Shown one piece after another: positions 36,601 to 44,400 of a DNA stretch of 64,000 nucleotides. Each line of letters starts with the position of its first letter. The first letter of the stretch is position 1. The translations under genes were made by a program, and so were the position numbers. The notes under the pieces are model-generated. The model was given only the letters and a program-made list of their open reading frames with translations. It made no database searches and was not told where the DNA came from. Origin of the DNA: Culex pipiens pallens (lineage: Eukaryota; Arthropoda; Insecta; Diptera; Culicidae); NCBI RefSeq assembly GCF_016801865.2, contig NC_068937.1, positions 126,693,818 to 126,757,817 of the forward strand, given 5' to 3'.

Positions 36601-38175
36601 ACTCTTGACAACGACCACCACAACTACGACGACCACGATGCGTACAACCAGGGCGACGCCTCCACCAACGCCACCTCCAACGAAGCCGAAACCTGTGGTT
36701 CGTATACCCTCTTGTCTAGAAGTCCCCAATACTAATTGAAGATCACCTTTCAGTACCGTCCCAAACCGACCGAGCCTCAGCCGATCGAGACCAACTACAT
36801 CGAAACGCCCGAGACGCGGCCGGAGACGCTGGTCCACAAGGGTAACGAGCTGATCATCCGCTCCGACTACGAACCTCCACGACCCCCGGAAGTGTACCAC
36901 ATCCCGGATCACGACGATCATGACGACATCGACGATGATCTACCCCCGATGGGAAGCAACAAGATCAACCAGCGACCGGACGAGCAGGTGCTGCAGATGC
37001 TGACCACGGAGTTGATCGAGCTGGAGACGCCTGCGCCTACGACCACCACTACGACCACGACGGAACCGACGACCACAGCGGTTCCGATCAGTAAGTGATC
37101 GCTGCAAAAGTGATTTCAAAGATGATTCTAACTCCTTATTTTCTCAGGGTATTGCGTGGTCCAGCGATCGCACCAGTCCGATCAGTTGATCGCCGAAAGC
37201 AAGAGTCGGCGGGTAAGTTCGATGACCTTGCTTCGAATGACCCTTTGTAACCCCCTTTTCCAATTACAGCTCTACATGCTGGACGACGCCGAGTGCAGCG
37301 AGCTGTGCACCTGCGGCGGCGGAGACTCGCTCGCGTTGACCTGCCACGCGCTGTGCGTCCCGCTGGCGCCCTGCCGGACCTCTCTGGCATACTACAGCCA
37401 CGCGGCGCCCGCCTATCAGGCCTTCCGGGGGCGCTGCCTGTGCTACTCCGGCCGGTTCATCTGTATGCGTCCACCGCCCGGGGAGTACTCGCTGCCGGGT
37501 AGGTTGAATTTCTTGGGGAAAACTGTGGGGTGGATACTAAACGGATGCTTCGTTTGCAGGTGGCATCTTTCTGTTACTAGGTTATAGTTCTACCGATGAA
37601 GCACTGTTAAGACCGCACACTAATCTAGGAGTTCAGGACGCTGTCCGAGCGCTGCAGCAGTACGTGCTGCAGCACATAAACAATGAGGTAACTTCAGCCA
37701 TGGTTGGACATGATCTTAGAACTAACTTCTTTTCAATCATTTGCAGACCTCTTGTACATTAACGCTGTTCAATATCACCGAGGAGAATATCATTCTGTCC
37801 ATAAGACTACCCCACGATCCCAAGCTCACGAATTTAGAGCTTCTAAGACAAGAAAAGGTAAGCCGTTTAGTTCTTGTGTTCCAAACAAAAGTAATGAAAA
37901 ATTCCCTCCCATTTCCCACACAGGACCACTGTACAAAGATCCTCGAAACCATCAGCCACCAGATCAACACCCAGCACGTCGAGATGTCCGCCCACCGGCT
38001 GCTGAGCATCTTCAAGATGGCCGAGGTGCAGGTCGTCTGGCCGGAAGTGAGCCGAGCCAGCCCGAGCTCGCCCCGATCGAGCCATCTGGTGCTACTGCTG
38101 GCAACGCTGCTGGCGATCCCCTTCGTACGGTGGCACCACCACCACCACCACGATCACCGGTGGACCGTTACGTGA
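6170..38175 (+). CDS. Gfrl: GDNF family receptor-like protein, spliced, 5'-partial (12 exons in window)
   Basis: Joined exons: 6170-6697, 21753-22106, 35152-35207, 35691-35875, 36115-36494, 36555-36694 (or 36697), 36754-37090, 37148-37212, 37270-37498, 37560-37687, 37747-37857, 37924-38175. Each junction has AG/GT borders and matching codon phase, giving about 920 residues with no internal stop. Seen: two GDNF/GAS1-like modules (residues about 313-373 and 375-510, many paired cysteines), a Thr/Pro-rich stalk (about 515-660), a third Cys-rich module (661-757), N-glycosylation sequons near residues 800 and 810, and a hydrophobic stretch at 892-905. In the family, GFR-alpha-like proteins are cell-surface neurotrophic-factor receptors; insect Gfrl is reported to act with NCAM/FasII-type adhesion molecules. 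No signal peptide is visible, so at least one exon ending in phase 1 lies upstream. The cysteine pattern supports the family firmly; orthology to Gfrl is inference. Confidence 0.85.
7279..8799. mobile_element. Foldback element, 1.5 kb, family F copy 1
   Basis: The left arm (GAGCAATTCTCTACCAAAAC ... GTGGGGGCCTTCCCTATGACC) returns inverted at the right end (GGTCATAGGGAAGGCCCCC ... GTTGCTC). Symmetry extends over about 700 bp per arm with a centre near 8050. AT-rich with no coding capacity. A shorter copy is at 22949-24029. Confidence 0.75.
9261..9505 (+). mobile_element. tRNA-derived SINE, family A, copy 2
   Basis: Plus-strand copy of the element at 2489-2734, with head CCCGCCCGTGTGGATCAATC, anticodon arm CTGGACTCACAATCCAG (loop reads CAC), B-box GGTTCGAATCCC, and the same body and tail. 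The tRNA-like acceptor pairs (CCCGCC/GGCGGG), but the long conserved 3' body shows it is a SINE, not a tRNA gene. It lies within the 15 kb intron. Confidence 0.8.
10880..11885 (+). repeat. 143 bp tandem array, seven units with three-unit higher-order pattern
   Basis: The anchor TATCCTAG (TAT/TCCTAG in unit 3) recurs at 10903, 11045, 11188, 11331, 11474, 11617 and 11760. Units fall into types A (TCGATTCCGGAACAAATGCG), B (TTTTGAATCTKGATCATATG) and C (TTTCGACCCAGGATCATATG) in the order A-B-C-A-B-C-A. The higher-order period is 428-429 bp. Every unit carries AGCTTCAGTGGGTATG or a close variant. No open frame runs through the array. Confidence 0.9.
14036..14483. mobile_element. MITE made largely of ATAACA/TGTTAT motifs
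   Basis: Terminal inverted repeats CCCGAACAGACGGTAATAAC and, on the other strand at the right end, CCCGAGCAGACGGAAATAAC. The interior is a dense mixture of AATAACA and TGTTATT in both orientations over about 400 bp. Confidence 0.75.
14526..15012. mobile_element. MITE, GTTGCAAATATTTT family, full copy
   Basis: Left end CCGTTGCAAATATTTTTTGC with GTTTATGTCCCTCG; right end CGACATAAACTTTG with AAATATTTGCAACGGCC, forming inverted ends. The interior carries GCATTATACACC, CCCAAACATGC and GCCCCCTGATTTTT landmarks that recur at 33366 and 47985. Confidence 0.7.
15385..15455. repeat. GCGTCTCC hairpin, copy 1
   Basis: GCGTCTCCTGGTTTTGATTG pairs with ACTTTCCAGGAGACGC around a short loop. A second copy is at 19797-19845 (GCGTCTCCAGGTTTCAATTA / CTTTCAAGGAGACG). 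Confidence 0.5.
15690..16256. mobile_element. MITE/TIR element, GCCTTCCTCAC family, copy 1
   Basis: Left end TGGTGCCTTCCTCACTCTTT, right end TACCTCAGTGAGGAAGGC. Internal landmarks are TCGGTTCAGCCAGTGCTGAG, a CA-rich run (16112-16138) and TTCGATTCTGAGTCGATAAG. Short ORFs across it are not credible. Confidence 0.65.
16287..16510 (+). mobile_element. tRNA-derived SINE, family B, full copy
   Basis: The head starts GTCTCGTGGCGCAGGGGTAG (A-box), followed by GGCTTCGGCTGCCGATCCCG and B-box GGTTCGATTCCCG. Then come a linker CTTCTATCGGATGGTGAAG, the body TCTCGTCAGAGGCGCTGG and the tail (TTTCG)n. It sits inside another repeat whose empty paralogue is at 46490-46690. Confidence 0.8.
20504..20779. repeat. 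Inverted repeat of about 85 bp arms
   Basis: ATATGCCCAATTTCCTGAAA at the left returns as TTTCAGGAAATTGGGAATAT at the right. The arms include GTGCCTTTCTCCAAAATTTC and its complement, with a spacer of about 105 bp. MITE or foldback remnant. Confidence 0.65.
21680..21752 (+). promoter_or_regulatory. Long polypyrimidine tract and 3' splice site
   Basis: About 60 bases of almost pure C/T (TCTCTTTCCC..., TTTCTCTC repeats) precede CATTCGTTGCAG. They lie directly downstream of a CAA/CAG-rich stretch (21615-21670). The acceptor serves the exon at 21753 after a 15 kb intron, and the tract length suggests a strong or regulated U2AF/PTB-type site. Regulation itself is inference. Confidence 0.5.
21753..22106 (+). 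CDS. Gfrl: Gfrl window exon 2, His/Gly/Asn-rich
   Basis: 354 bp, entering in phase 1 (G|TA gives Val) and leaving in phase 1 (A|GTAGGT donor at 22107). Coding composition is strong. Residues run from MGMDDNYHRLLDQNM through a Tyr/Pro region to a YHHQHQHGLHGGHFG stretch, then (Gly-Asn) repeats and an acidic/Ser segment ending NNAVERQ. No known domain is recognised. The internal Met at 21761 is not taken as the start because the frame is open through the acceptor and matches the previous exon's phase. An alternative promoter using this Met cannot be excluded. Confidence 0.75.
22949..24029. mobile_element. Foldback element, family F copy 2
   Basis: Starts GAGCAATTATCTACCAAAAC and ends GTAGAGAGTTGCTC, with the same CCTTCCCTATGACC / GGTCATAGGGAAGG pair internally. 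The left arm is shortened: a deletion follows GTCTCCATAC at 23079. It lies in the second long intron, 843 bp after exon 2. Confidence 0.75.
24379..24407 (+). repeat. SINE family A tail fragment
   Basis: 29 bp matching the last part of the family A body (GGCCGACAGCTATAAAG then TCAACTTCGTT), without the rest of the SINE. Either a remnant, or a 3' end borrowed from a partner LINE that also carries this tail. Confidence 0.55.
24617..26145. mobile_element. TIR element (GGGTTAGTGAAATTTCACG) with nested MITE
   Basis: The left end GGGTTAGTGAAATTTCACG and the right end CGTGAAAAATCACTAAGCC are diverged inverted repeats. Both ends are rich in CCGTGAAAT motifs. The interior is AT-rich without a transposase. 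Another element is inserted at 25605-25853. Confidence 0.55.
25605..25853. mobile_element. MITE, GTCCCATATG family, copy 1
   Basis: Ends ACTACCCATGTTCGCATAAA and, inverted, ACTGCCCCTGATCGCATAAA, each followed by TGTCCCATATGCA. Internal AGCTGAGAAAAACGCA matches the copy at 40634-40829. Confidence 0.7.
26764..26836 (+). repeat. tRNA-like sequence (SINE head or tRNA relic)
   Basis: Contains A-box-like TGGCGCGGTGGTAGCG and B-box-like GGTTCAATCC at tRNA spacing, followed by poly-T. The acceptor and anticodon stems pair poorly, so a functional tRNA is unlikely. Confidence 0.4.
28535..28608 (-). repeat. tRNA-like sequence (SINE head or tRNA relic)
   Basis: The minus strand has TGGCCTAGAGGTAACGAG (A-box) and GTTCGAATCTC (B-box) about 30 bases later. 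The anticodon stem does not form. It lies next to the element beginning GGGTCATTCCAGGTCAAC at 28631. Confidence 0.4.
28631..29316. mobile_element. GGGTCATTCCAGG element with long internal inverted repeat
   Basis: The left boundary looks like GGGTCATTCCAGGTCAAC. The clear part is an inverted repeat 29021-29316: ACAATTTTACATAATAATCA returns as TGATTATTATGTAAAATTG, and AGTGATTTTACTGAAAAAAA returns as its complement. The left limit is uncertain. Confidence 0.5.
29515..29751 (+). mobile_element. 237 bp MITE, copy 1
   Basis: Terminal inverted repeats of about 33 bp: TCTCGGATTAGTTTTCAAAA then AGCCGTAAGAGCCA, and the reverse complement ending CTCACCCGAGA. Internal landmark TTCATCTACACGTCCTTCAA. Confidence 0.8.
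30975..31885. mobile_element. TIR element, GCCTTCCTCAC family, copy 2, interrupted by a SINE
   Basis: Left end GCCTTCCTCACCTTACTGAG, right end GAGGAAGGCACCAACTACC. It shares CTGGCTGAACCGATTTTGAT and a CCCATAAGTCCCTATTGAAA landmark with copy 1 on one strand or the other. The SINE at 31396-31652 splits it. Confidence 0.65.
31396..31652 (-). mobile_element. tRNA-derived SINE with different head and shared body
   Basis: The 3' half (31396-31575) matches 49595-49760 (ACCTTCGGACGCCTAGAAAT, linker TTCTATCGGATGG, tail GGATTACTTTGC). The 5' part is unrelated and has a B-box-like GGGTTCAATACC. The 13 bp duplication ATGGTCGGGTCTG at 31383-31395 and 31653-31665 bounds the insertion. It interrupts the element at 30975-31885. 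Confidence 0.8.
33366..33738 (+). mobile_element. MITE, GTTGCAAATATTTT family, 3'-truncated copy
   Basis: Same order of landmarks as 14526-15012: CCCTCGGCTCTGGCCGAGG, GTTGTTTTGCAATCATTAG, CCCAAACATGC, GCCCCCTGATTTTTC. It lacks the closing inverted end. Confidence 0.65.
35152..35207 (+). CDS. Gfrl: Gfrl window exon 3, 56 bp micro-exon
   Basis: Too short to be noticed as an ORF; found by phase. The acceptor is AAAAATCAG at 35143-35151 and the donor is CAG|GTAAGA at 35208. Joined to the previous exon, A|TT gives Ile, followed by 18 codons reading GSDDIEEKEAEMSFIHFQ, then phase 0 into the GDNF exon. An acidic segment leads straight into the first cysteine module. The perfect phase on both sides supports it, but it needs transcript confirmation. 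Confidence 0.7.
35691..35875 (+). CDS. Gfrl: Gfrl window exon 4, first GDNF/GAS1-type module
   Basis: The acceptor is CAATCTTCAG and the donor is CAG|GTACGT. The exon is 185 bp, phase 0 in and phase 2 out. The translation shows the family cysteine spacing: TCHLALDACRDDQVC, then a helix to MHCEQHRC, NRNAC, a helix, and FCLC at the end. This is the diagnostic exon for the GDNF receptor family. The split AG|G codon (Arg) bridges to the next exon. Confidence 0.88.
36115..36494 (+). CDS. Gfrl: Gfrl window exon 5, second GDNF/GAS1-type module
   Basis: 380 bp; acceptor TCCCAACAG, donor G|GTAAGA at 36495. It starts KTPNRHDSCMIAQEK and continues with SCHAVAEMCREDEDC, SCAVDSVTKKC, SGC and a closing NCACQGSDLQQLYDC, which is a clear second cysteine-rich GFR-alpha-like repeat. 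GC content is high compared with the flanks. The intron before it is 239 bp and the one after it 60 bp. Confidence 0.9.
36555..36697 (+). CDS. Gfrl: Gfrl window exon 6, poly-Thr stalk
   Basis: The acceptor is TTTCCTCAG. The product begins (V)ESQKDFHLKRLAELG and then has ten consecutive Thr, followed by Pro/Thr repeats: a mucin-like, probably O-glycosylated linker. The donor is ambiguous between 36694|GTGGTT and 36697|GTTCGT. Both keep phase 0 into the next exon and differ by one Val. The Thr run is encoded by mixed ACN codons, so it is not a simple trinucleotide expansion. Confidence 0.8.
36754..37090 (+). CDS. Gfrl: Gfrl window exon 7, acidic and Thr-rich stalk
   Basis: The acceptor is CCTTTCAG at 36746-36753 and the donor is A|GTAAGT at 37091, a consensus site. 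It encodes YRPKPTEPQPIETNY, an acidic Asp/His cluster (DHDDHDDIDDDLPP), a short helix (DEQVLQMLTTELIEL) and a second eight-Thr run. No cysteine is present, so it is an extended linker between the second and third Cys-rich modules. Confidence 0.85.
37148..37212 (+). CDS. Gfrl: Gfrl window exon 8
   Basis: 65 bp; acceptor TTTTCTCAG, donor CGG|GTAAGT. It reads (R)YCVVQRSHQSDQLIAESKSRR in phase with both neighbours, across introns of 57 bp on each side. It opens the third cysteine-rich module. Confidence 0.85.
37270..37498 (+). CDS. Gfrl: Gfrl window exon 9, third cysteine-rich module
   Basis: 229 bp; acceptor AATTACAG, donor G|GTAGGT. Eleven cysteines occur in 76 residues (AECSELCTCGGG, LTCHALCVPLAPC, GRCLCYSGRFICM), ending PPPGEYSLPG. 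The spacing differs from the first two modules and resembles the atypical C-terminal module described for invertebrate GFR-like proteins. Confidence 0.87.
37560..37687 (+). CDS. Gfrl: Gfrl window exon 10
   Basis: 128 bp; acceptor TTTGCAG, donor GAG|GTAACT. It reads GIFLLLGYSSTDEALLRPH, then a helix VQDAVRALQQYVLQHINNE. An Asn-Glu-Thr sequon is created across the junction with the next exon. Confidence 0.85.
37747..37857 (+). CDS. Gfrl: Gfrl window exon 11
   Basis: 111 bp, phase 0 on both sides; acceptor TTTGCAG, donor AAG|GTAAGC. It reads TSCTLTLFNITEENIILSIR and onward, with an Asn-Ile-Thr glycosylation sequon, and continues a compact extracellular fold of unknown structure. Confidence 0.85.
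37924..38175 (+). CDS. Gfrl: Gfrl window exon 12, C-terminus with hydrophobic segment and His6 tail
   Basis: Acceptor CACACAG; stop TGA at 38173-38175. It encodes 83 residues: a Cys-containing helix pair, a Ser/Pro-rich stretch (SRASPSSPRSS), the hydrophobic LVLLLATLLAIPFV, and a tail of 15 residues containing six His in a row (six CAC codons at about 38134-38151). Family members are usually GPI-anchored. Here the hydrophobic part is short for a transmembrane helix, and the polar tail after it is unusual for a GPI signal. Confidence 0.85.
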   Translation, partial: DHCTKILETISHQINTQHVEMSAHRLLSIFKMAEVQVVWPEVSRASPSSPRSSHLVLLLATLLAIPFVRWHHHHHHDHRWTVT

Positions 38176-39127
38176 CGTTAGGATTCCCGTCCACCATCGT
38201 CATCCGCGAGATCACCGCGTCATCGTTGCACCCATACCCGTACAGCAAGCAGAGAGCAGCAGTCTACTCACCCAAACAATACGCTTCATACTCGTCGGCT
38301 TCACCAAACTCACTAACACTCACTCACATCTCCTGTAAATGAGGTTTGTACAAAAAGACAACTAACCAGGCCCCCCATTGTAATCTCCATCATGTTATGC
38401 GACCCCGCCCCACACACAAACACACTGTTACACACACCTACTTTTTAGCGAAACAAACAAATAATACGAACTACATAAGCAAAACTAAACAAAAGAAACA
38501 AAACAAAAGGGAAAAGTTTACGTTTTTTACTCGGTGGTTAAGAGAGCGAAGCGAATTAAAAAAGAATGATGACGAAGTGTGCGTGAGGTTGTGTGCAGAA
38601 CAATAGGCGACTGCCGATTTCTGACGATTGTTTTTTGGTACGCTCTTTTTTAACTGACGCGCGTTGAAAGTGTATTGTAGTGTTTATGGAATGACGCAGC
38701 GAGCAGGCTTCAAAGAAGTATGCGTGTGTGAGTGTGCGATTGGTGTTTTGACCTGGTATTGTTCTCCCGCGCGGTTTTGTGCAATGGAATAATGGCTGAG
38801 AACATTGCATTGGATGGGTACCGTGTGAGTAAGGGTATGTGATTTATAAATATTTAATTTGTGTTCGCTGTTAGTTGTGAGTAGCTAGACAACTTTCCTT
38901 CCGGGTTAAAGCAGACAAAACATAAACATGACAAACACAGACAAATGAATCAATTTATTTTAAAATTTGTGTTTTATTCAATGTCAATATTTATTTTTTT
39001 TTATTTTTCAATCCTGGTTTTATTTTGTTCCAAAATAAATTGATTGTTTGGAAAATCTTCAAAGTTTGATTGGAAAATTTGAAAACATAATTCGCTGATT
39101 TTTATCCTTTTCTCTTATTTTTTTCAT
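38176..39127 (+). other. Probable Gfrl 3' UTR (proximal part)
   Basis: This sequence follows the stop codon directly, has no coding potential, and shows little similarity to the repeats elsewhere in the window. It has A-rich and AAACA-rich stretches typical of insect 3' UTRs. A possible polyadenylation hexamer AATAAA occurs near 39042. The true transcript end cannot be decided from sequence. Confidence 0.4.
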
Positions 39128-40226
39128 CTCTGGGGGGGATGGAGGTAAGACAGCCACCCTAAGGGAGAAGTCTGAAAAAGTTACACACCAGATTATTTTG
39201 ATCTCAAATTACCTACATATTGTTCTACAAGTAGTCCATTTTAGGAATGACATAAATTAGTTGGTCTAAAAACCAATTTTCAATACTTTTCAGCTTCAGA
39301 AATACGCGGGGTAAGACGGCCACCCATGTGGGGTAAGACGGTCAGTGCTATAAATTAACTTAATAACTTTGCTAAATTCACCCAAATACCTACATGGTTG
39401 GTTGAACAGACTTCTCTGAACATCATAACTATATTGGTTGAAAAAAATCAAGTTTCAAATGTGAAGAAAAATGCTGTTTAAAAAATTTCATATTTTGGCT
39501 CAGTAAATTTCATATTGTTGCGACCACATTTTATAAAAAAATGTGAATTTTTACAACAAAACAAACACAATTTGATGCAAAATAATTAGCTTATATATTT
39601 CGATTAGAATAAGTAAATCAAAATTAAGTTAACAATATTAGATAAGCATTTTTTTATGAAAAATTTGATAGGATTTCAATGAGTTTTGCTATATCACAGT
39701 AAAGAATGTTGGCGAAATGGTAGCTAACAGCATTTTGATTAAAAATTGATAGTTTTATTGGAAATGCTTTTCCTTATCTACAAATATGTCTTAGTAGTAC
39801 AAAAAAAATCGTCAAAAATATAACCTATATCAAATAAAATTTACAAATTATGGATGGCCGTCTTACCCCCGGAAGAGGTGGCCGCTATTTTGCAAATAGC
39901 TCATTGCTTTTTTTAAACTTTTCCGAAGGACATAATCTAGGGAAAACTTCAATTTAACATCAAAAAATATTTGAAGACAGGAAAACATATTGTTATCTAG
40001 CAAAAATGCTTAAGTTGTTATTCATGAAAATTACATCCAGTTTCAAGTTCCAAAATTATTTGTTTATTTAGAGCTATTTTTCTACTATTTCAAACAATAT
40101 GTTTGGCAAAGGTGACTCCATATGCATTTTTTAGTATGAGGAACAGTATTGCTAAACATTCTAGTAATATTCATTAGTATACTTATTAAAACAGAAGGGT
40201 GGCCGTCTTACCCCCAACTCCCCTAC
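39128..40226. mobile_element. Foldback-like element with GGTAAGACGGCCACCC ends
   Basis: GAGGTAAGACAGCCACCC (39143-39160) and GGGGTAAGACGGCCACCC near 39309-39326 on the left; GGATGGCCGTCTTACCCCC (39851-39869) and GGGTGGCCGTCTTACCCCC near 40198-40216 on the right. Two nested pairs of ends are thus present around an AT-rich core. It lies in the candidate 3' UTR region. Confidence 0.6.
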
Positions 40227-40633
40227 CAATTAACAAGAAATGGGAAAAGTTTCCCCGAGCCCTCTTTCTTGCGTAAAACTTTGTTCTATGAGGTAATTTT
40301 GGTCCAAGATCACAAATCCGAGGTCCCTTTGACTTTTTTATAATCAATAAGATCGTGTTTTTTACAATTTGGGAATAAAAAGGTTTGCGAATAAAAAGGT
40401 TTTTATTTTTATTTTATTAAAATGTGTTTTTCAATGTTTTCAAAATAAAAGTTATCTACTTTTAAAAAATCTCAATATAAACGGGGGGTTTCACCAAATA
40501 TTTGTCACAGATCATGACTTTCACAAAAAATATCACAAAATATGAATAAATTGGCCTTAAGACTACTTTGGTCACAAAATTCAAACATTCATATTTGGAA
40601 TTGGAATTTGAAACAGCCGTAAAATTAATTATC

Positions 40634-40829
40634 ATTATGCCGCTCGATGTTTGTCCGTCCCATATGTAATTTCTTAAATTTTGAGGTAATTTAGTACATT
40701 GTTCTAGAAAACCGCAGAAAATTCACTTTTTCGTGAAATGCCACCATATGGGCGGGACAAATTTGACATGCGTTTTTCTCGGCTTGTTTTTTTTACAAAT
40801 GGGACGGACTTGATTAGAGCGGCATTATA
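40634..40829. mobile_element. MITE, GTCCCATATG family, copy 2
   Basis: Inverted ends ATTATGCCGCTCGATGTTTG and, from the other strand, ATAATGCCGCTCTAATCAAG, followed by TCCGTCCCATATG or TCCGTCCCATTTG. It shares TGCGTTTTTCTCGGCTTGTT and TTGTTCTAGAAA with copy 1 in the opposite orientation, so the two are diverged relatives. Confidence 0.65.
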
Positions 40830-41499
40830 TTTTAATGTCAAGTTTATATTATGGATTTAGCTGGAAGCTGGATATTCTGGCATCTTATCACGGTCATTGG
40901 AAACGGTCGTGGAAAGACCTAGGGGTTCCCAATTGGAGTAAAAAAGTTCAACTATTTATATATATATAGATTAAAATTTTGATTTCTAATCACTTCTCCG
41001 ACATCAGGAATAATTGTTTGAACATGCTCGCAAATTTTTTATTCAGTCGGAAAAATATTATTTTTCTTAAAAAAGTTTCATTTTTTACCACATGTTCACC
41101 CCTAATTTTGGATCGACCGCGTTTGTTTGTCAATAAAGCTGCAGCTGGATGGGGAGACGAAGTGAGGGGGGGAGAGGTTTTGACGTTTTTATGTCCGCAT
41201 CTGGCCCGCCGCCTATTTCGTCGGTCGTTGAGCCGACGGTCGTTTCTAACGACCGATTCCAGCAAGGTACTGATCGTACAATACTTGATTTTTTGTATGA
41301 AATTGGTTAACAGTGTTTTCTTTAGTTATTTTTCAAAAAGTATAATTTCAAACTTTCAAATTTCTCATTCTATTTCTTTAATTTTTGGAAAGCCAAAACA
41401 AAAGTTTGATACATTCTAACTATTTTGGAAACAAGTTTAAGAAACTTTCCTTATTTTTTAAATCAAAAACTCGACCGTGATGCTTTTTTAAACTTCATT

Positions 41500-44400
41500 T
41501 TGGCGATATTTAGCAAAACAGCAAAAACACAAACACACACAGGGTTAGCGATATCAAACATCTACTAGTCATAAAACATAGTCATCATCAAAAACCGACA
41601 AAGAGACACTACTAAAAGCAGAAGAGATTTGTACAGGCCAGCAGAGTTAAAGGGGGGAAACGCGCGCTATAGACTAAACTAAACACTGTGGACAACGTAA
41701 GTCATTTTAGGGTAAAAAGTGTGCGCAAGTTTGGCTGAGAGTGTAACGGTGAAAAGTTCTCGGAAGGGGTCAAATCGGACAACTCTCGTCGTGCTCGCAA
41801 AACTCATTTAACTAAAATAAATCCAAATTCAAATCTTGATCTCGCTCGGGTTCAGAGCGCTTGGACACGGTTACGGACTGTTCCCTCGGTGCTTCTCGTG
41901 TGGGAAGTAGCTCACAAAGCTTCGCGGAAATGGAACATGGTAATGAAATTCAAATAAAAGCCCCAGGTGGGGTGGCAGGGCAGGGTGGGGTGGCTTTCGC
42001 GAAATAATACAGAGGGAGATGACTCCGACGTTGGAGCTTTTCGGTTATCGTATCAGCGATTCACCATGTTTATTCAAATGATTGAGGCGCAAGGTTCGAA
42101 ATTTTCGTCAGTTGGAAATAAATTTAACAATTTTTTTAAAAGTAATTGTAATTATCTAGAAAATTTCTAGAAAAAGGTTGTTTGAAAATTTATCAACATA
42201 AAGTTTTTTCACATCCCTGTTATCACATTAGATGCTATACAGAGAGTCAACTGTGGACCCGGCCCCGGATCTCGGTGTCGGGTTGTAATTGCTGTCCTGG
42301 GAAAGATTTCTGCATTTTACATTTTCCGGTGATGCTTTTAGTCGTCGTCGTCATTGTAGCCGCCGGTGGCGAATTCATGCAGAGTTTTTCCTCAACCAGG
42401 TATGTTGGAATGTGTCACGAAGCTACGGAACGAGGGAGAAATTCGTTTGATCTTGGTGACCGTGGAACACGGAAAAAATCATGGAATTGGAATCTGCTGT
42501 TAAACATTAATTTGTCGGTTAAGTTCCATAACTTTTGACAGGGTTGTCAGATCTTGGAGCTTTATGGCTTATCAGTAAAATCTAAAAATAACCCATCCAA
42601 TGATGACGCGCATGGTGGATCCGGACACCATTTTCATTAGAATTCCTAAGAACCGGCTTCAAAAAAGTGTTTAATTAACAAGTGATATTACTAAAAACAG
42701 ATGATTTTTTCAATCGTTATATTTAATACGGGATTTCTTTTTAATATCTTCTTTAACAATAATTTTAAAACAATTACTCAGGCTCTGAAATATTTTTTTC
42801 CAATTTTGTAAATTTTTGATAAATGCCAAATTTACCAGAAAATATAAAAAAAAATCGAATCCAACCTATTTTGGCTTCATTTCAACACATACAAATTAAT
42901 TGAACTCCAATGTTATCTTTCGGAAATCAAAAACAGCCCCCCAGAATTCCGTGTTCCTCCACACTTCCAACTAACCTTTCACCCGAAGTTAATTCAGGCA
43001 AGCTTTTGACTTCACGTGGGCATCGTCCCAAAAGTTAATCACCAGGGTTTGTTTATTCTCAATTTGTTTTTTTTTTCCTCTCTCACTGCTCCTGAAACGC
43101 GAAACCTTCCCTCGAACTCTTCTCTCATCAGCGGGGGAAAAAAATGCAACAGAAAAAAGAGCGCGAGTTCGAATCCGGGACTTGCTGTAAAAATAATGAA
43201 AAGTAAACGGTTGGCACCCCTCGAGAACTTCTTCATCTGGGGCATGTGTGCGATGTTTGCGCGATGTTTACGCGATTTGAGAGTGTGTGTGTGTGTTGTT
43301 TGTTGTATCCAATTAGATTGGTTTGCAGAGCGGGAAATTGAATGAGCAAATAGATAAGGTCACAATCGTAAAAAAAATATGTCTTCCTGAACAACAAAAA
43401 AGTGTTTGAAAATAGTGAAAATATGTAAAATCTAATATCTAACTAGTTTGTATGTAACGTAGCTAATTAAGGGGCGAGAGAAAGAGAGCAAAAAATGGCG
43501 GGGGGCGTTGCGTAATTATACATATAGATACGGACTTAGATAAAACTGTTATTAAGAAAGCTGTTAGAAAACTCTATTGAATGGAAAACTCGTAACGGAA
43601 ACTCACTCATACAGACACGCAGACACAAACTGACATGATGTTAGCAATAAACAGAAAACAATATTTAGCGTGCAAACCTAGGATATTACCGATAAGCTGA
43701 AATTGTAAATATTGAGGTGAGTTAAGTAAATTGCATAAAATAATGTTTGAACCGAAATGCGAAGCGCTACAGGCGGTTGAAGGTATGATTTCGATTGTGT
43801 TTCTATAAAAGCGAATTAAATGATTTTAAGCCCAGATTGTATATTGTTGCATAAAAGAAAAACAAGAGAGAGGGTGTAAAACGGAAAGCTTTGCAAAGCC
43901 GATTTTTGTCCAGTCGCATAAGTAAGAATTGGCAAATTTGTTGTGAAAATATCAAACGAATTTGTTTTTGAAGTGATATTTTCAAAATAAAATTGAATTG
44001 ATGAATGTCAATGCAAATGAAACCAATACAACATAACACGTACACATACATGCGCAAAACACAGATACATATCAATTTACAAAGAATGAAACATATTGAC
44101 TTGGCTTGTCTTGACCGGAAGTGGCAAAAACGAATCCAAGTCCAAGTATTTTATTCTAGTGGAAGGAATACACACACACATTTACACCACAACACTTGCT
44201 ACACACACATACAGAACAAACAAATACAAACAAGCATTTAAGAATGATGCATATCGTTTTTGTTAAACAGCTCCTTTTTGGGTATGTTTTCATACTGTTT
44301 TAGCGTTATATAAATTTGAATTAGAAAAGTTTAAAAATACATTTTATCCAAAATCATTAAAATTCAGAACGGGAAAAAACAATAAAAAGGGCAAACAATA

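Noticed and set aside
36445..36921. 158-residue antisense open frame over the Thr-rich stalk
   Set aside because: The Val-rich product is the reverse reading of poly-Thr codons. No independent support.
43155..43185. B-box-like GAGTTCGAATCC suggesting a tRNA
   Set aside because: No A-box at the right distance and no stems; a chance match or a small relic.
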